A DNA stretch of 11,389 nucleotides from an uncultured Ideonella sp. (GTDB taxonomy: Bacteria; Pseudomonadota; Gammaproteobacteria; Burkholderiales; Burkholderiaceae), in NCBI GenBank assembly GCA_946479475.1, contig CAMLGG010000169.1, positions 1-11,389 of the forward strand, given 5' to 3'. A model generated the notes under the pieces. That model saw only the letters and a list, made by a program, of their open reading frames with translations, did no database searches and had not been told where the DNA came from. Position 1 is the first letter of the stretch. The number at the start of each line of letters is the position of its first letter. Below, piece by piece: positions 1 through 6,507 of the stretch. The position numbers were made by a program, and so were the translations under genes.

Positions 1-236
1 ACCTGATCGGCCTGGACCTGGCCGCCCGCGCCGGCTACGACCCGCGCGCCGGCGTGACGCTGTGGCAGAAGATGATGAAGGCCGCCGAGAGCGCCCCGCC
101 GGAGTTCATCTCGACCCACCCCGCCAGCCCGACGCGCATCCGCGAGATGGAAGCCGCGCTGCCCAAGGTGCAGCCGCTGTACGCTGCCGCGCCGCGGCCC
201 GCCCGCTACTACGGCCCGCCGGCGAACTCGCCCTGA
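1..236 (+). CDS. M48-family metallopeptidase, C-terminal fragment
   Basis: The reading frame is open from base 3 at the window edge, so the start and the HExxH zinc site lie outside. The visible 77 residues contain 'LIGLDLAARAGYDPRAGV' followed by a WQKM segment and 'STHPASPTRIREME'. This is the usual C-terminal layout of M48 zinc peptidases (LoiP/YcaL/BepA/Oma1-like): an Ala-rich helix with AGYDPR, then the THP-S-x-x-R-I motif close to the end. Such proteins are normally periplasmic or membrane-anchored and take part in envelope protein quality control. The exact subfamily cannot be told from the tail. The last residues (Pro/Ala/Tyr-rich, 'RYYGPPANSP') look like an unstructured tail. The stop is immediately followed by a strong GC hairpin at 241-257, which may end the transcript. 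Confidence 0.85.
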   Translation, partial: LIGLDLAARAGYDPRAGVTLWQKMMKAAESAPPEFISTHPASPTRIREMEAALPKVQPLYAAAPRPARYYGPPANSP

Positions 237-264
237 TCGACCGGCCCGTCGGGCCGGGGGCCGC
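237..264. repeat. Degenerate partial copy of the intergenic repeat, with hairpin
   Basis: Bases 245-261 repeat 17 bases of the full repeat copy that ends at 441, but the middle of the unit is missing. The segment 241-257 forms a perfect 7-bp stem (CCGGCCC / GGGCCGG) with a 3-base loop, directly after the stop of the upstream peptidase gene. There is no T-run after it, so it is not a classic intrinsic terminator, although it could slow or protect the 3' end of the transcript. Confidence 0.5.
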
Positions 265-348
265 AGCGCACGGCCGCTCCGAAGCGGTGCCCCCCTCGGG
301 GGGTGGACCGACGTACCCGTCGGTCCGGGGGCTCCATTTCACCAGCGC
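265..348. repeat. Multi-hairpin intergenic repeat, copy 1
   Basis: First full copy of an 84-89 base unit repeated directly at 353-441. The order is: AGCGCACGGCCGCTCCGAAG start, a C6-TC-G6 hairpin (290-303), a perfect 9-bp hairpin GGACCGACG-TACC-CGTCGGTCC (305-326), then GCTCCATTTCACCAGCGC. The GGCCGC/GCGG dyad at 272-287 is only partly kept in this copy. Three consecutive GC palindromes in one short unit resemble REP/BIME-type or terminator-like extragenic repeats of GC-rich bacteria. No ORF with credible coding character crosses it. Confidence 0.85.
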
Positions 349-352
349 GGCC

Positions 353-441
353 AGCGCACGGCCGCTCCGAAGCGGCCGCGCCACCCCCTCGGGGGGTGGA
401 CCGACGTACCCGTCGGGCCGGGGGCTCCATTTCACCAGCGC
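353..441. repeat. Multi-hairpin intergenic repeat, copy 2, overlapping a stop codon
   Basis: Second full copy. Compared with copy 1 it has about five extra bases between the first and second dyads. Its dyads are GGCCGC-TCCGAA-GCGGCC (360-377, perfect), CCACCCCC-TCG-GGGGGTGG (381-399, perfect) and GGACCGACG-TACC-CGTCGGGCC (398-419, one mismatch). Its end, TTTCACCAGCGC, contains the stop codon and the last two codons of the minus-strand Crp-family gene (stop at 432-434). On the minus strand the hairpins follow that stop directly, so the element probably serves as the 3' end structure of that transcript. Confidence 0.85.
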
Positions 442-1115
442 ATCGGCAGCCGGCCCTTCAGGCGCAGGCCCGCGCCTTCGGTGAAGGCGAAGCCGCCGGC
501 CTGCAGGTCCTTCATCACGCGGCTGACCATCTCGCGCGAGCAGCCCAGGTGCTGCGCCATCTGCTGGTGCGTCAGGCGCTCGGGCACCCACAGGCTGCCG
601 TCGTCCTGCGGGACCGCCGTGGACTCGAGCAGCAGCTTCAGCCGCCCGTACACGTCGTTCAAGGCGAGCTGCTTGGCCGACACGGTGGCCGCCCTTGCGC
701 GGCGGATCACCTTGGCCAGCAGCTCGAACGCGAAGGCAGGCTCCTCGGCGATGTGCTGCGCCAGCGTGGCCCGCGTGATCACGGCGCAGGCGGTGTCGAC
801 GAGGGTCTCGACGCTGGCCGAGCGCGGGCCACCGTCCAGGCTCATCTCGCCGATGAACTCGCCGGCGCCGTAGATGCCGTAGGTGATCTCGCGGCCGTTG
901 TCGCCTTCCGAAAAGGCACGCAGGCGACCTTCGAGCACGATGTACAGCGTGTCGCCCTGGTCGCCTTCCTGGATCAGCAGCATGCCCTTGCGATAGCGCC
1001 GCACCTCGCCCCGCCGGGCCAGTGCGGCGATCGACGGCGCGCTGGCCTCCAGCGCGGCCAGCAAGCCGCCTCCATCGGTGGGCGGCAGGGTGTTGCGGCG
1101 GGCAGGCGACGCCAT
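432..1115 (-). CDS. Crp/Fnr-family transcriptional regulator
   Basis: A 227-residue protein, the normal length for this family. The N-terminal cyclic-nucleotide-binding beta-roll covers about residues 25-140. Its phosphate-binding-cassette-like segment is GEFIGE (85-90) plus PRSASVE (97-103), which matches the G-E...R-S-A pattern of cAMP-binding Crp, so nucleotide binding is possible. There is no N-terminal cysteine cluster, so it is not an iron-sulfur FNR. The C-terminal Crp-type helix-turn-helix is at about 171-194 (LTHQQMAQHLGCSREMVSRV). The ATG at 1115 was chosen because AGGA sits 8 bases upstream; an upstream ATG at 1151 has poor spacing. The gene lies 84 bases downstream of a LuxR-type gene on the same strand, with hairpins in the gap, and may be read both with it and independently. 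The ligand and target genes are unknown. Confidence 0.93.
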   Translation of the reverse strand: MASPARRNTLPPTDGGGLLAALEASAPSIAALARRGEVRRYRKGMLLIQEGDQGDTLYIVLEGRLRAFSEGDNGREITYGIYGAGEFIGEMSLDGGPRSASVETLVDTACAVITRATLAQHIAEEPAFAFELLAKVIRRARAATVSAKQLALNDVYGRLKLLLESTAVPQDDGSLWVPERLTHQQMAQHLGCSREMVSRVMKDLQAGGFAFTEGAGLRLKGRLPMRW

Positions 1116-1143
1116 GGTCGCGATCCTAGCGGCGAGGCTGCCC

Positions 1144-1161
1144 GCCGTCATTCCTGACGGC
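1144..1161. other. Perfect hairpin in the leader of the Crp-family gene
   Basis: GCCGTCA-TTCC-TGACGGC forms a perfect 7-bp inverted repeat. In the minus-strand RNA the loop reads GGAA, a stable GNRA-type tetraloop, 28 bases before the Crp-family start codon. A second, weaker stem (CCCAC 1163-1167 with GTGGG 1176-1180) lies just upstream in the transcript, close after the LuxR-gene stop. Neither has a following U-run. They could be an RNA 3'-end or processing structure between the two genes, or an operator for a dimeric regulator. Confidence 0.4.
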
Positions 1162-1199
1162 CCCCACGTTCGCGGGTGGGCGCGGGAACGGTGTGGCGC

Positions 1200-1958
1200 T
1201 CAGGCGACGACCGCCCGCCAGCCCCCGGCGATTGCCTCCGCATGGCACCGCAGGGCGCCGACCAAGGGCGGCAGCACCGCGACCTGCTGCACCAGGTCGC
1301 GGATGCTTTCGGCCCCCGTCTTGGCCCGGATGTTGGCGATCTGGGTGCGGACGGTGGCGATCTTGACGCCGTGGCGCTCGGCGATCGCGTTGGGGCTGCA
1401 GCCTTCGCAAAGCGCGGCCAGCACCTGGGATTCGCTCGGCGACAGCCGGTGCTCGCGCGCGAAGCCGTGCACCGACAGGCCGCCGCAGACCTCGCGCCGG
1501 CCCAGGACGAGCAAGGTCGCGGGCAGCCCCTCGGCGGGATCGGTGCCGAGCGGGACGATGGCCACGCCTGCACGCTGCCCTCCTTCGCCGAGCGTCAGCA
1601 GGCGCCGCAGGCCCCGGTGGGCCGCGGCGTGCAAGGCCTGGTGCAGCGCCATGGCGTCCTTCGGCAGGCGCGCCTTGAGCTCCTGGCCCGCGATCAGCAG
1701 CGGATGCGCGGCGGCGGCCAGGGCGGCTCCTGCTGCATGGTTGGCGTGCATGACACGATGCCCTTCGGCCAGCAGGAGCAGGCCGTAGTCGACCTCGTCG
1801 AGCATCATGGCCATCAGGCGCGCCAGCAGGGCGGGGCCCCGGCGGCGCTCAGGCCCGCGGTAGCCGAGCGCCTGGGCCAGGGCCTGGTTGGGCGACAGGG
1901 CGTCGCCAAGAAGAGCCGGTCGGGCGACCGGGACCGCGGGTATGCAGAGTTCCAGCAT
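1200..1958 (-). CDS. LuxR-type regulator with PAS-like N-terminal domain
   Basis: A 252-residue one-component-type regulator. The C-terminal LuxR/GerE helix-turn-helix spans about residues 169-232: RLSPSESQVLAALCEG, then AIAERHGVKIATVRTQIANI and RAKTG. The N-terminal half (about 44-150) has the 'LDEVDYGLLLL...HRVMHANHAAGAAL' pattern seen in PAS-like sensory domains of betaproteobacterial LuxR proteins. It is neither a phospho-receiver nor a recognisable acyl-homoserine-lactone domain. A short basic 'GYRGPERRRG' segment precedes it. The start at 1958 is well supported by AAGGAGG seven bases upstream. It is followed by the Crp-family gene on the same strand. The signal sensed and the target genes are not evident. 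Confidence 0.92.
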   Translation of the reverse strand: MLELCIPAVPVARPALLGDALSPNQALAQALGYRGPERRRGPALLARLMAMMLDEVDYGLLLLAEGHRVMHANHAAGAALAAAAHPLLIAGQELKARLPKDAMALHQALHAAAHRGLRRLLTLGEGGQRAGVAIVPLGTDPAEGLPATLLVLGRREVCGGLSVHGFAREHRLSPSESQVLAALCEGCSPNAIAERHGVKIATVRTQIANIRAKTGAESIRDLVQQVAVLPPLVGALRCHAEAIAGGWRAVVA

Positions 1959-2087
1959 GATGGGGCCTCCTTGATGCGCCGGAGTTCGCCCCTCGATCGC
2001 ACCGCATGGGCGGTGGTGGTGCGTGGTTCCGGCACGTTGGGAAGCTTAGGCACCCCGATTGCCCGCGGGCGGCCACTTTGCCGGTGA

Positions 2088-2113
2088 CGGCTTGTGACAT
2101 ATTCACCAAGCCG
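2088..2113. promoter_or_regulatory. Crp-like dyad upstream of the LuxR-type gene
   Basis: CGGCTTGTGA-CATAT-TCACCAAGCCG is an inverted repeat: 7-bp outer arms CGGCTTG/CAAGCCG and inner arms TGA/TCA, with one unpaired base on the right. The centre contains TGTGA-N5-TCAC, close to the Crp-type consensus TGTGA-N6-TCACA but one base shorter. It lies 130-155 bases upstream of the LuxR-type start codon and 27 bases after the stop of the hydrolase gene (both minus strand). It is a candidate operator for a Crp/Fnr-family protein, possibly the one encoded at 432-1115. A role as a 3' hairpin of the hydrolase transcript is the alternative, though no T-run follows. Confidence 0.4.
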
Positions 2114-2139
2114 CGGCGTTAGCCCCTTGAACTGGGGAG

Positions 2140-2778
2140 TCAGGTTCCACCGACGTAGGGATTGCTCCGGCGCTCCCGGCCGAAGCTGCTCTCCGGCCCG
2201 TGGCCGGGGATGAAGACCGTGTCGTCGCCCATGGGCCACAGGCGCTGGGTGATGCTGGCGATGAGCGTCGCGTGGTCGCCGCCGGGGAAGTCGGTGCGGC
2301 CGATCGAGCCGGCGAAGAGCACGTCACCGACGAAGCAGCGCTTCGCCTCGGGGCTGTGGAAGACGACGTGGCCGGGCGTGTGGCCCGGGCAGTGCCGCAC
2401 GTTCAGCGTGCAGTGGCCGATCTGAACCGTGTCGCCGTCCTGCAACCAGCGGGTGGGCGTGAAGGCTTCGGCCGGCGGAAAGCCGAACATGCGGCTTTGC
2501 TGCGGCAGGCCGTCGATCCAGAACTGGTCGCCCGGATGCGGCCCGATGATGGGCAGGCCGAGCTCGCGGGCCAGCGTGCCGGTGCCGCCGGCATGGTCGA
2601 TGTGGGCGTGGGTCAGCCACAGGGCCTTGAGCTTCAGCCCGCGCTCTTCCACCGCCGCCTTCAGGCGCTCGACCTCGCCGCCCGGGTCGATCAGCGCGGC
2701 CTCGTTCGTCTCGTCGCACCAGACCAGGGAGCAGTTCTGCTGGAACGGAGTGACCGGGAGGGTGTGGTAGCGCAGCAT
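2140..2778 (-). CDS. Metallo-beta-lactamase-fold hydrolase, glyoxalase II-like (YcbL type)
   Basis: A 212-residue protein, matching the short YcbL-like subgroup that has only the catalytic domain and lacks the C-terminal substrate-binding domain of classical glyoxalase II. Metal ligands are visible: THAHIDH (56-62), the GHTPGH histidine H133, the bridging aspartate in VGDVLF (D152) and the GHGP histidine H183. It probably hydrolyses a thioester or related substrate such as S-lactoylglutathione in the cytoplasm with two zinc or iron ions; the true substrate is not deducible. The ATG at 2778 gives the usual family N-terminus (MLRYHTLPVTPFQQNC). No good Shine-Dalgarno is seen there. Since the gene starts 32 bases after the stop of the large ATPase regulator, translation may depend on the shared transcript. 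A longer upstream extension of the frame is an artefact. Confidence 0.93.
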   Translation of the reverse strand: MLRYHTLPVTPFQQNCSLVWCDETNEAALIDPGGEVERLKAAVEERGLKLKALWLTHAHIDHAGGTGTLARELGLPIIGPHPGDQFWIDGLPQQSRMFGFPPAEAFTPTRWLQDGDTVQIGHCTLNVRHCPGHTPGHVVFHSPEAKRCFVGDVLFAGSIGRTDFPGGDHATLIASITQRLWPMGDDTVFIPGHGPESSFGRERRSNPYVGGT

Positions 2779-2810
2779 GCCGCAGAGTATCGGCCATCGC
2801 TGCCTGCGGC

Positions 2811-5800
2811 TCAGGGCGCGAACCGGGCCCGGAAAGCCTGCTGGCGTTCGGGCCGGTCGCGCAGCGAGGTGCAGAGTCGCTCGCGCTCGGCGGCTGCCAG
2901 GCTGGCCTGCGCGCGAGCCTCTTCGGGCCGGCCCGCGCTGCGCAGCGACTCGGCCAGGGCCTGGCGCAGCACCAGCGCTTCGAGCGCTGGCAGGCGAGCG
3001 TCGGCGAGCTCGGCCCATGCACGGGCCAGGTCCGCCTCGAAGGAGGCCGCTTGCGCCTGCTGCTGTGCCCGCAGGCGCATTGCCAGCATCAGGGCCCAGA
3101 CCTCCTGCGTGGGCGCGCCATCGAAGCTCGACAAGGTCTCCAGCGCCTGCTGCGGCCGGCCGAGCGCGAGCTGCGCCTGCGCTCGAACGCGCTGCATGGC
3201 GGCGAAGTCCTCCGCCGGCACGGGGTCGCCCGAAGCCTGGACCTCGTCGAGGAGGGCCAGTGCCCGGAGCGGATCGCCAGACTCCACTTCGACCCAGGCT
3301 CGGTGGCTCACCACCCGCGGCCACAGGTGGTGCACCTCGCGTGCATGGGTGAGCGACAGGGCCTTGTCGATCAACCCGGCCGCGGTGGCGGTGTCGCCCA
3401 GGTGCAGGTGGATGCCGACCACCAGTACCGCCGAGCCGATGCGCCAGTACACCGAGTTCAGGCCCTCGGCGCTTTCCAGCACGCGGCCCGCATCGGCCAG
3501 CGCTTCGCCCAGCTCGCCGAGCAGGTAGTTGCAGTAGTAGAAGCCGTGCAGGAAGGCGCACTCGGCGACCGGGCTCTCGAAGCCGGGCGCCGCCTGCCAG
3601 CCTTCCTCGAGCAGGGCCAGGGCGGCGTGGGCGTCGCCCCGGTCGGTGATGACCTTGACCAGGTTCAGCACCGCCGTCCGGTGCCCCTGCACGTCGTTCA
3701 GTGCCATCGAACGAGCCCGCGCGTCGCGCAGCGCGGCCTCGGCCTCCGCTGCCCGGCCCATGTTGAGCAGGAAGGCGCCCCGACGGCCTGCCATGTGCGC
3801 GGCGCCCAGGGCATCGCCCGCCTGCTCGTACAGCGCCATCGCCTCCTCGGCGATCGCCAGGCCCTCGGCGAAGGTGGCGCGCTGGAAGTGGCCCAGCACC
3901 TGTCCGTCGAGGATGTGTGCGCGCACGGCCGGCGCATCCCCGGGGACCGCCTCTAGGGCCCTCTGCGACACCTCGGCCGCCTCCGGCAGGCGCCCGGCGC
4001 CCACCAGGGCCTGCGCCTTGACCATCAATGCGCGGGCCCGCTCGGCGCCCTCCGGCGCATCGGCGCGGCCGAGCAGTTCGTCGATCAAGCCGATGGCCGC
4101 GTCCGGCAGGTCGTTCTCCTGGCAGCACTGCGCGCGCACGCGCACGGCCCGCTGCAGCAAGGCCGGATCGTCCAGCGCCCTCGCCTCTTCGAGCGCCGCG
4201 GCGGTCTCCTCCAGTGCCTGCGATCCCTCGCCCAGCTGCAGCAGCACGGCGGAGCGCTCGAGGCCGATCTGCACCCGCTCGGCGGGCGTCGGCCCGCTTT
4301 GCCAGGCGCGGGCGAAGTGGGCCAGCGCGTCATGCGGGGCGTGCAGCGCGACGGCGGCCCGCGCCGCCCGCAGCCGCCAGGCCAGCGCATCCCGCTGGAC
4401 GGCGGGCAGCCGCACTCCGGCCAGCGGTGCGAGTTCGCAGGCGCGCTCCAGGTGCAGTGCAAGCTCCGCGGCGTTGTGGTCGGCCTGGGGGCCCACCATG
4501 GCCTGCAGCGCAGCGGCGGCCTGCAGGTGCATCTGCAGGCGCTGGGCCGGGGACATGCGCTCGTAGAAGACCCGCCGGTGCAAGGCATGCCGGAAGGCGA
4601 AGCGGGCCGCCAGGGAGCCGTCGGGCAGGGTGGCCAGGCCGGCGCTGCGCAGCCATTCGGCGCGCCGGGCCATGCCCTCGCAGCGCGCGCGCAGCACGCC
4701 GGCGTCCTGCTCCATCAGCGCCGCGAGCAGGGGGTGGACGAACTCCAGGCCGAGCACCGCCGCCGCCTCCAGCAGCGCGCGAAGCTCGCCCGGCAAGCGG
4801 GCGATCTGCCGCTCGATCACGCCGCTCAGCGTGTCGGGCACCTGCAGCCGGGCAAGCAGCGCCGCCGGATCGGCCGCGGCGGCGGCGCCCGGCTCGAAGG
4901 CGCCGCTGTCGGCCAGCACCTCGACCAGGTCGGCCACGAACAGTGGAAGACCCTCGGTGTGGGCATGCAGCTGCCGCGCCAGCGCCTCGTGCGGCGCGGC
5001 CAGGCGATCGCCCAGGCGCTCGCGCAGGTAGCGGTCGACCTCGTGCTCGGTGAAGGGTTCGAGCATCAGCTCGGTGCACAGCCTGTGCAGCTTCAGCTCC
5101 TGCCGCAGCGCCTGCATGGGATGCTCGGCGAGCGCCGCGTCGATGGGCCGGTAGCTCGCCACCAGCATGGCGCGGGCCGGGCCGCGGCGGCGCGCGAGGT
5201 AGCCCAGCAGGTTGACGGTGGCGTGGTCGCTCCAATGCAGGTCCTCGACCAGCAGCACCAGCGGACGGGCCTGGGTGACGGTGTCGAGCAGGGCGCCGAA
5301 CTCGCGCAGCATGCGGTCCTGGACCGCGCCCGCCAGCTCCTGCCGCAGCGAGGCCTCCTCGCCGGCCTGCACCAGCCAGGGCAGCTGGGCCAGCCAGGTC
5401 GGCGCGACCTGGCGCAGCGCGGCGATCCAGGGCACACCGTCGGGCCCGCGCGAGAGCTCGGCCAGCGCATCCAGCACCGGCAGGTACGGTTCGCCGCCGC
5501 CGACCTGCTCAACGCACTGGCCGAAGGCGACCCAGGCGCCGGCCGACTGCGCCCGGGCGGCCAGGCGGCGCAGCAGGGCGCTCTTGCCGATGCCGGCCTC
5601 GCCGCCGACCCATACCGCCTGGCGGCTTCCGCCGAGAGCCGCCGCCAGCAGCTTGTCCAGCCGGGCCAGCGACTCCTCGCGGCCGACCAGGGTCGGTTCT
5701 TCCACGGCCGGCGGCTGCGCCGGTGGCACCGGCAGGGGCGAGGTTGCAGGCGTGCCCTCGACGATCGTGGCCACGAAGCGGTAGCCGCGCCGCGAGACGG

Positions 5801-6101
5801 TTTCGACGTAGCGCGGCGCGCGCGAATCGTCGCCGAGCACCGTCCGGATGGTGCTGACCGCCGTCTTCAGCACCGACTCGCTGACGAAGCGCCGGCCCCA
5901 CACGGCATCCAGCAGCTCGTCCTTGGTCACCAGTTCCCCGGGCCGGCCGGCCAGGTGGCACAGGACGGCGAAGGCCTTGGGCGGCAGCTCCAGCTCCCGC
6001 GCGCCGTCGCTCAGGCGGGCATTGCGCGCGTCGAGCCGGAACGGGCCGAAGGCCAGCGGCGCGGCGCCCCGCCCGGCCTGGTCACCCACCGAAGACTGCA
6101 T
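2811..6101 (-). CDS. Large winged-helix / STAND-like ATPase transcriptional regulator
   Basis: A 1096-residue protein with three parts. Residues about 15-112 form an OmpR/PhoB-type winged-helix DNA-binding domain (LAFGPFRLDARNARL..., LTKDELLDAVWG-like segment, YVETVSRRGYRFV), as in CadC, but no phospho-receiver precedes it and no membrane segment follows. Residues about 138-420 form an AAA/STAND-type ATPase: entry motif LVGRE (138-142), Walker A GEAGIGKS (167-174), Walker B LVLLVEDLHWSD (281-292). The remaining roughly 650 residues are Ala/Leu-rich helical repeats resembling TPR solenoids, a likely ligand- or partner-sensing part as in MalT/AfsR-type proteins. The ATG at 6101 was chosen because the winged helix starts directly after it and GAGG lies 9 bases upstream. 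The hydrolase at 2140-2778 follows in the same direction. Two small genes are divergent and are likely targets. The signal is unknown. Confidence 0.9.
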   Translation of the reverse strand: MQSSVGDQAGRGAAPLAFGPFRLDARNARLSDGARELELPPKAFAVLCHLAGRPGELVTKDELLDAVWGRRFVSESVLKTAVSTIRTVLGDDSRAPRYVETVSRRGYRFVATIVEGTPATSPLPVPPAQPPAVEEPTLVGREESLARLDKLLAAALGGSRQAVWVGGEAGIGKSALLRRLAARAQSAGAWVAFGQCVEQVGGGEPYLPVLDALAELSRGPDGVPWIAALRQVAPTWLAQLPWLVQAGEEASLRQELAGAVQDRMLREFGALLDTVTQARPLVLLVEDLHWSDHATVNLLGYLARRRGPARAMLVASYRPIDAALAEHPMQALRQELKLHRLCTELMLEPFTEHEVDRYLRERLGDRLAAPHEALARQLHAHTEGLPLFVADLVEVLADSGAFEPGAAAAADPAALLARLQVPDTLSGVIERQIARLPGELRALLEAAAVLGLEFVHPLLAALMEQDAGVLRARCEGMARRAEWLRSAGLATLPDGSLAARFAFRHALHRRVFYERMSPAQRLQMHLQAAAALQAMVGPQADHNAAELALHLERACELAPLAGVRLPAVQRDALAWRLRAARAAVALHAPHDALAHFARAWQSGPTPAERVQIGLERSAVLLQLGEGSQALEETAAALEEARALDDPALLQRAVRVRAQCCQENDLPDAAIGLIDELLGRADAPEGAERARALMVKAQALVGAGRLPEAAEVSQRALEAVPGDAPAVRAHILDGQVLGHFQRATFAEGLAIAEEAMALYEQAGDALGAAHMAGRRGAFLLNMGRAAEAEAALRDARARSMALNDVQGHRTAVLNLVKVITDRGDAHAALALLEEGWQAAPGFESPVAECAFLHGFYYCNYLLGELGEALADAGRVLESAEGLNSVYWRIGSAVLVVGIHLHLGDTATAAGLIDKALSLTHAREVHHLWPRVVSHRAWVEVESGDPLRALALLDEVQASGDPVPAEDFAAMQRVRAQAQLALGRPQQALETLSSFDGAPTQEVWALMLAMRLRAQQQAQAASFEADLARAWAELADARLPALEALVLRQALAESLRSAGRPEEARAQASLAAAERERLCTSLRDRPERQQAFRARFAP

Positions 6102-6114
6102 CGGGCCGCCCCTC

Positions 6115-6126
6115 GACCAAGACCAA
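6115..6126. promoter_or_regulatory. Tandem GACCAA hexamer next to the regulator start
   Basis: GACCAAGACCAA is a perfect tandem hexamer directly upstream of the ribosome-binding site (GAGG, 6111-6114 on the minus strand) of the large winged-helix regulator. OmpR-type winged helices usually bind direct repeats, so this could be part of an autoregulatory site. The evidence is limited to the repeat and its position. Confidence 0.25.
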
Positions 6127-6143
6127 AACAAGACGGTTTCGGC

Positions 6144-6172
6144 ATGACCTGGACCGCCGGCCTTCCTACAGT
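6144..6172 (+). promoter_or_regulatory. Candidate sigma70-type promoter for the two small genes
   Basis: ATGACC (6144-6149, 4 of 6 to TTGACA) and TACAGT (6167-6172, 4 of 6 to TATAAT) are separated by 17 bases in the 126-base divergent region between the large regulator and the 71-residue gene. Transcription would start near 6179, leaving a leader of about 50 bases before the start at 6228. The match is moderate and comes from inspection alone. Confidence 0.3.
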
Positions 6173-6227
6173 GACGGGCACCGCAGGAAAAGAAATGAGC
6201 GGCTCGCAGCATAAAGGACCCGACGCC

Positions 6228-6443
6228 ATGGACAATCCCCTCGACACGACGCCGCCGTACCCGCACGAACTCACCTTCCTGGTGCGGCTGCATCGCAGCA
6301 CGGGCGCCCAGGCCTCGCAGATGCGGGGCCGGCTGCACCACCTGCCCAGCGGCAGGCACGTCGACTTCGGCGACCTCGCCGGCCTGCAGGCCGCGCTGCA
6401 GGCGTCGGTCGGACGAATCCTGAGCACCACCCCCAAGGCCTGA
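6228..6443 (+). CDS. Small conserved-type hypothetical protein (71 aa)
   Basis: A 71-residue soluble protein without signal peptide or membrane segment. The core reads 'HELTFLVRLHRST...MRGRLHHLPSGRHVDFGDLAGLQAAL'. This resembles small proteobacterial proteins with a beta-strand 'F.V.L', a 'GR(V/L)xH..SGR...F' turn and a closing 'L..LL/LQAAL' helix, which I know only as uncharacterised. The ATG at 6228 has AAGGA 9 bases upstream. An in-frame ATG at 6195, also with an AGGA six bases upstream, would add 11 residues (MSGSQHKGPDA), so the start is uncertain. It is divergent from the large ATPase regulator and 64 bases upstream of the secreted small protein, which suggests a shared transcript under that regulator. 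Function unknown. Confidence 0.7.
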   Translation: MDNPLDTTPPYPHELTFLVRLHRSTGAQASQMRGRLHHLPSGRHVDFGDLAGLQAALQASVGRILSTTPKA

Positions 6444-6507
6444 GGCGGGCTTGCCTGCTTCTTGCATCCGCCTTTGTCACTTCCCCGAATCAACCTGGAG
6501 AGAGATC

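Noticed and set aside
265..441. CRISPR array or transposon ends
   Set aside because: Only two full, long, adjacent copies without spacers, transposase or target duplication; the internal palindromes fit an extragenic repeat better.
303..1157. Plus-strand open frame across the repeats and the Crp-family gene
   Set aside because: It is antisense to a well-supported Crp/Fnr protein and starts inside the hairpin repeat.
2123..2137. CCCC-TTGAACT-GGGG hairpin just after the hydrolase stop as a terminator
   Set aside because: Only a 4-bp stem with a 7-base loop and no T-run; too weak to call.
2779..4128. Upstream extension of the hydrolase frame inside the large regulator gene
   Set aside because: The extra 450 residues are Arg/Gly/Pro-rich shadow translation of another frame; the hydrolase family starts at the ATG at 2778.
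4299..6443. Long plus-strand open frame opposite the large regulator
   Set aside because: It is antisense to a gene with clear winged-helix and ATPase motifs. Long open antisense frames are expected in GC-rich genes. Its translation is Gln/Arg/Gly/Ala-rich without domain motifs; only its last 71 codons are a credible small gene.
6102..6467. N-terminal extension of the large regulator
   Set aside because: It would overlap the divergent small gene, adds no family-like sequence, and a ribosome-binding site supports the start at 6101.
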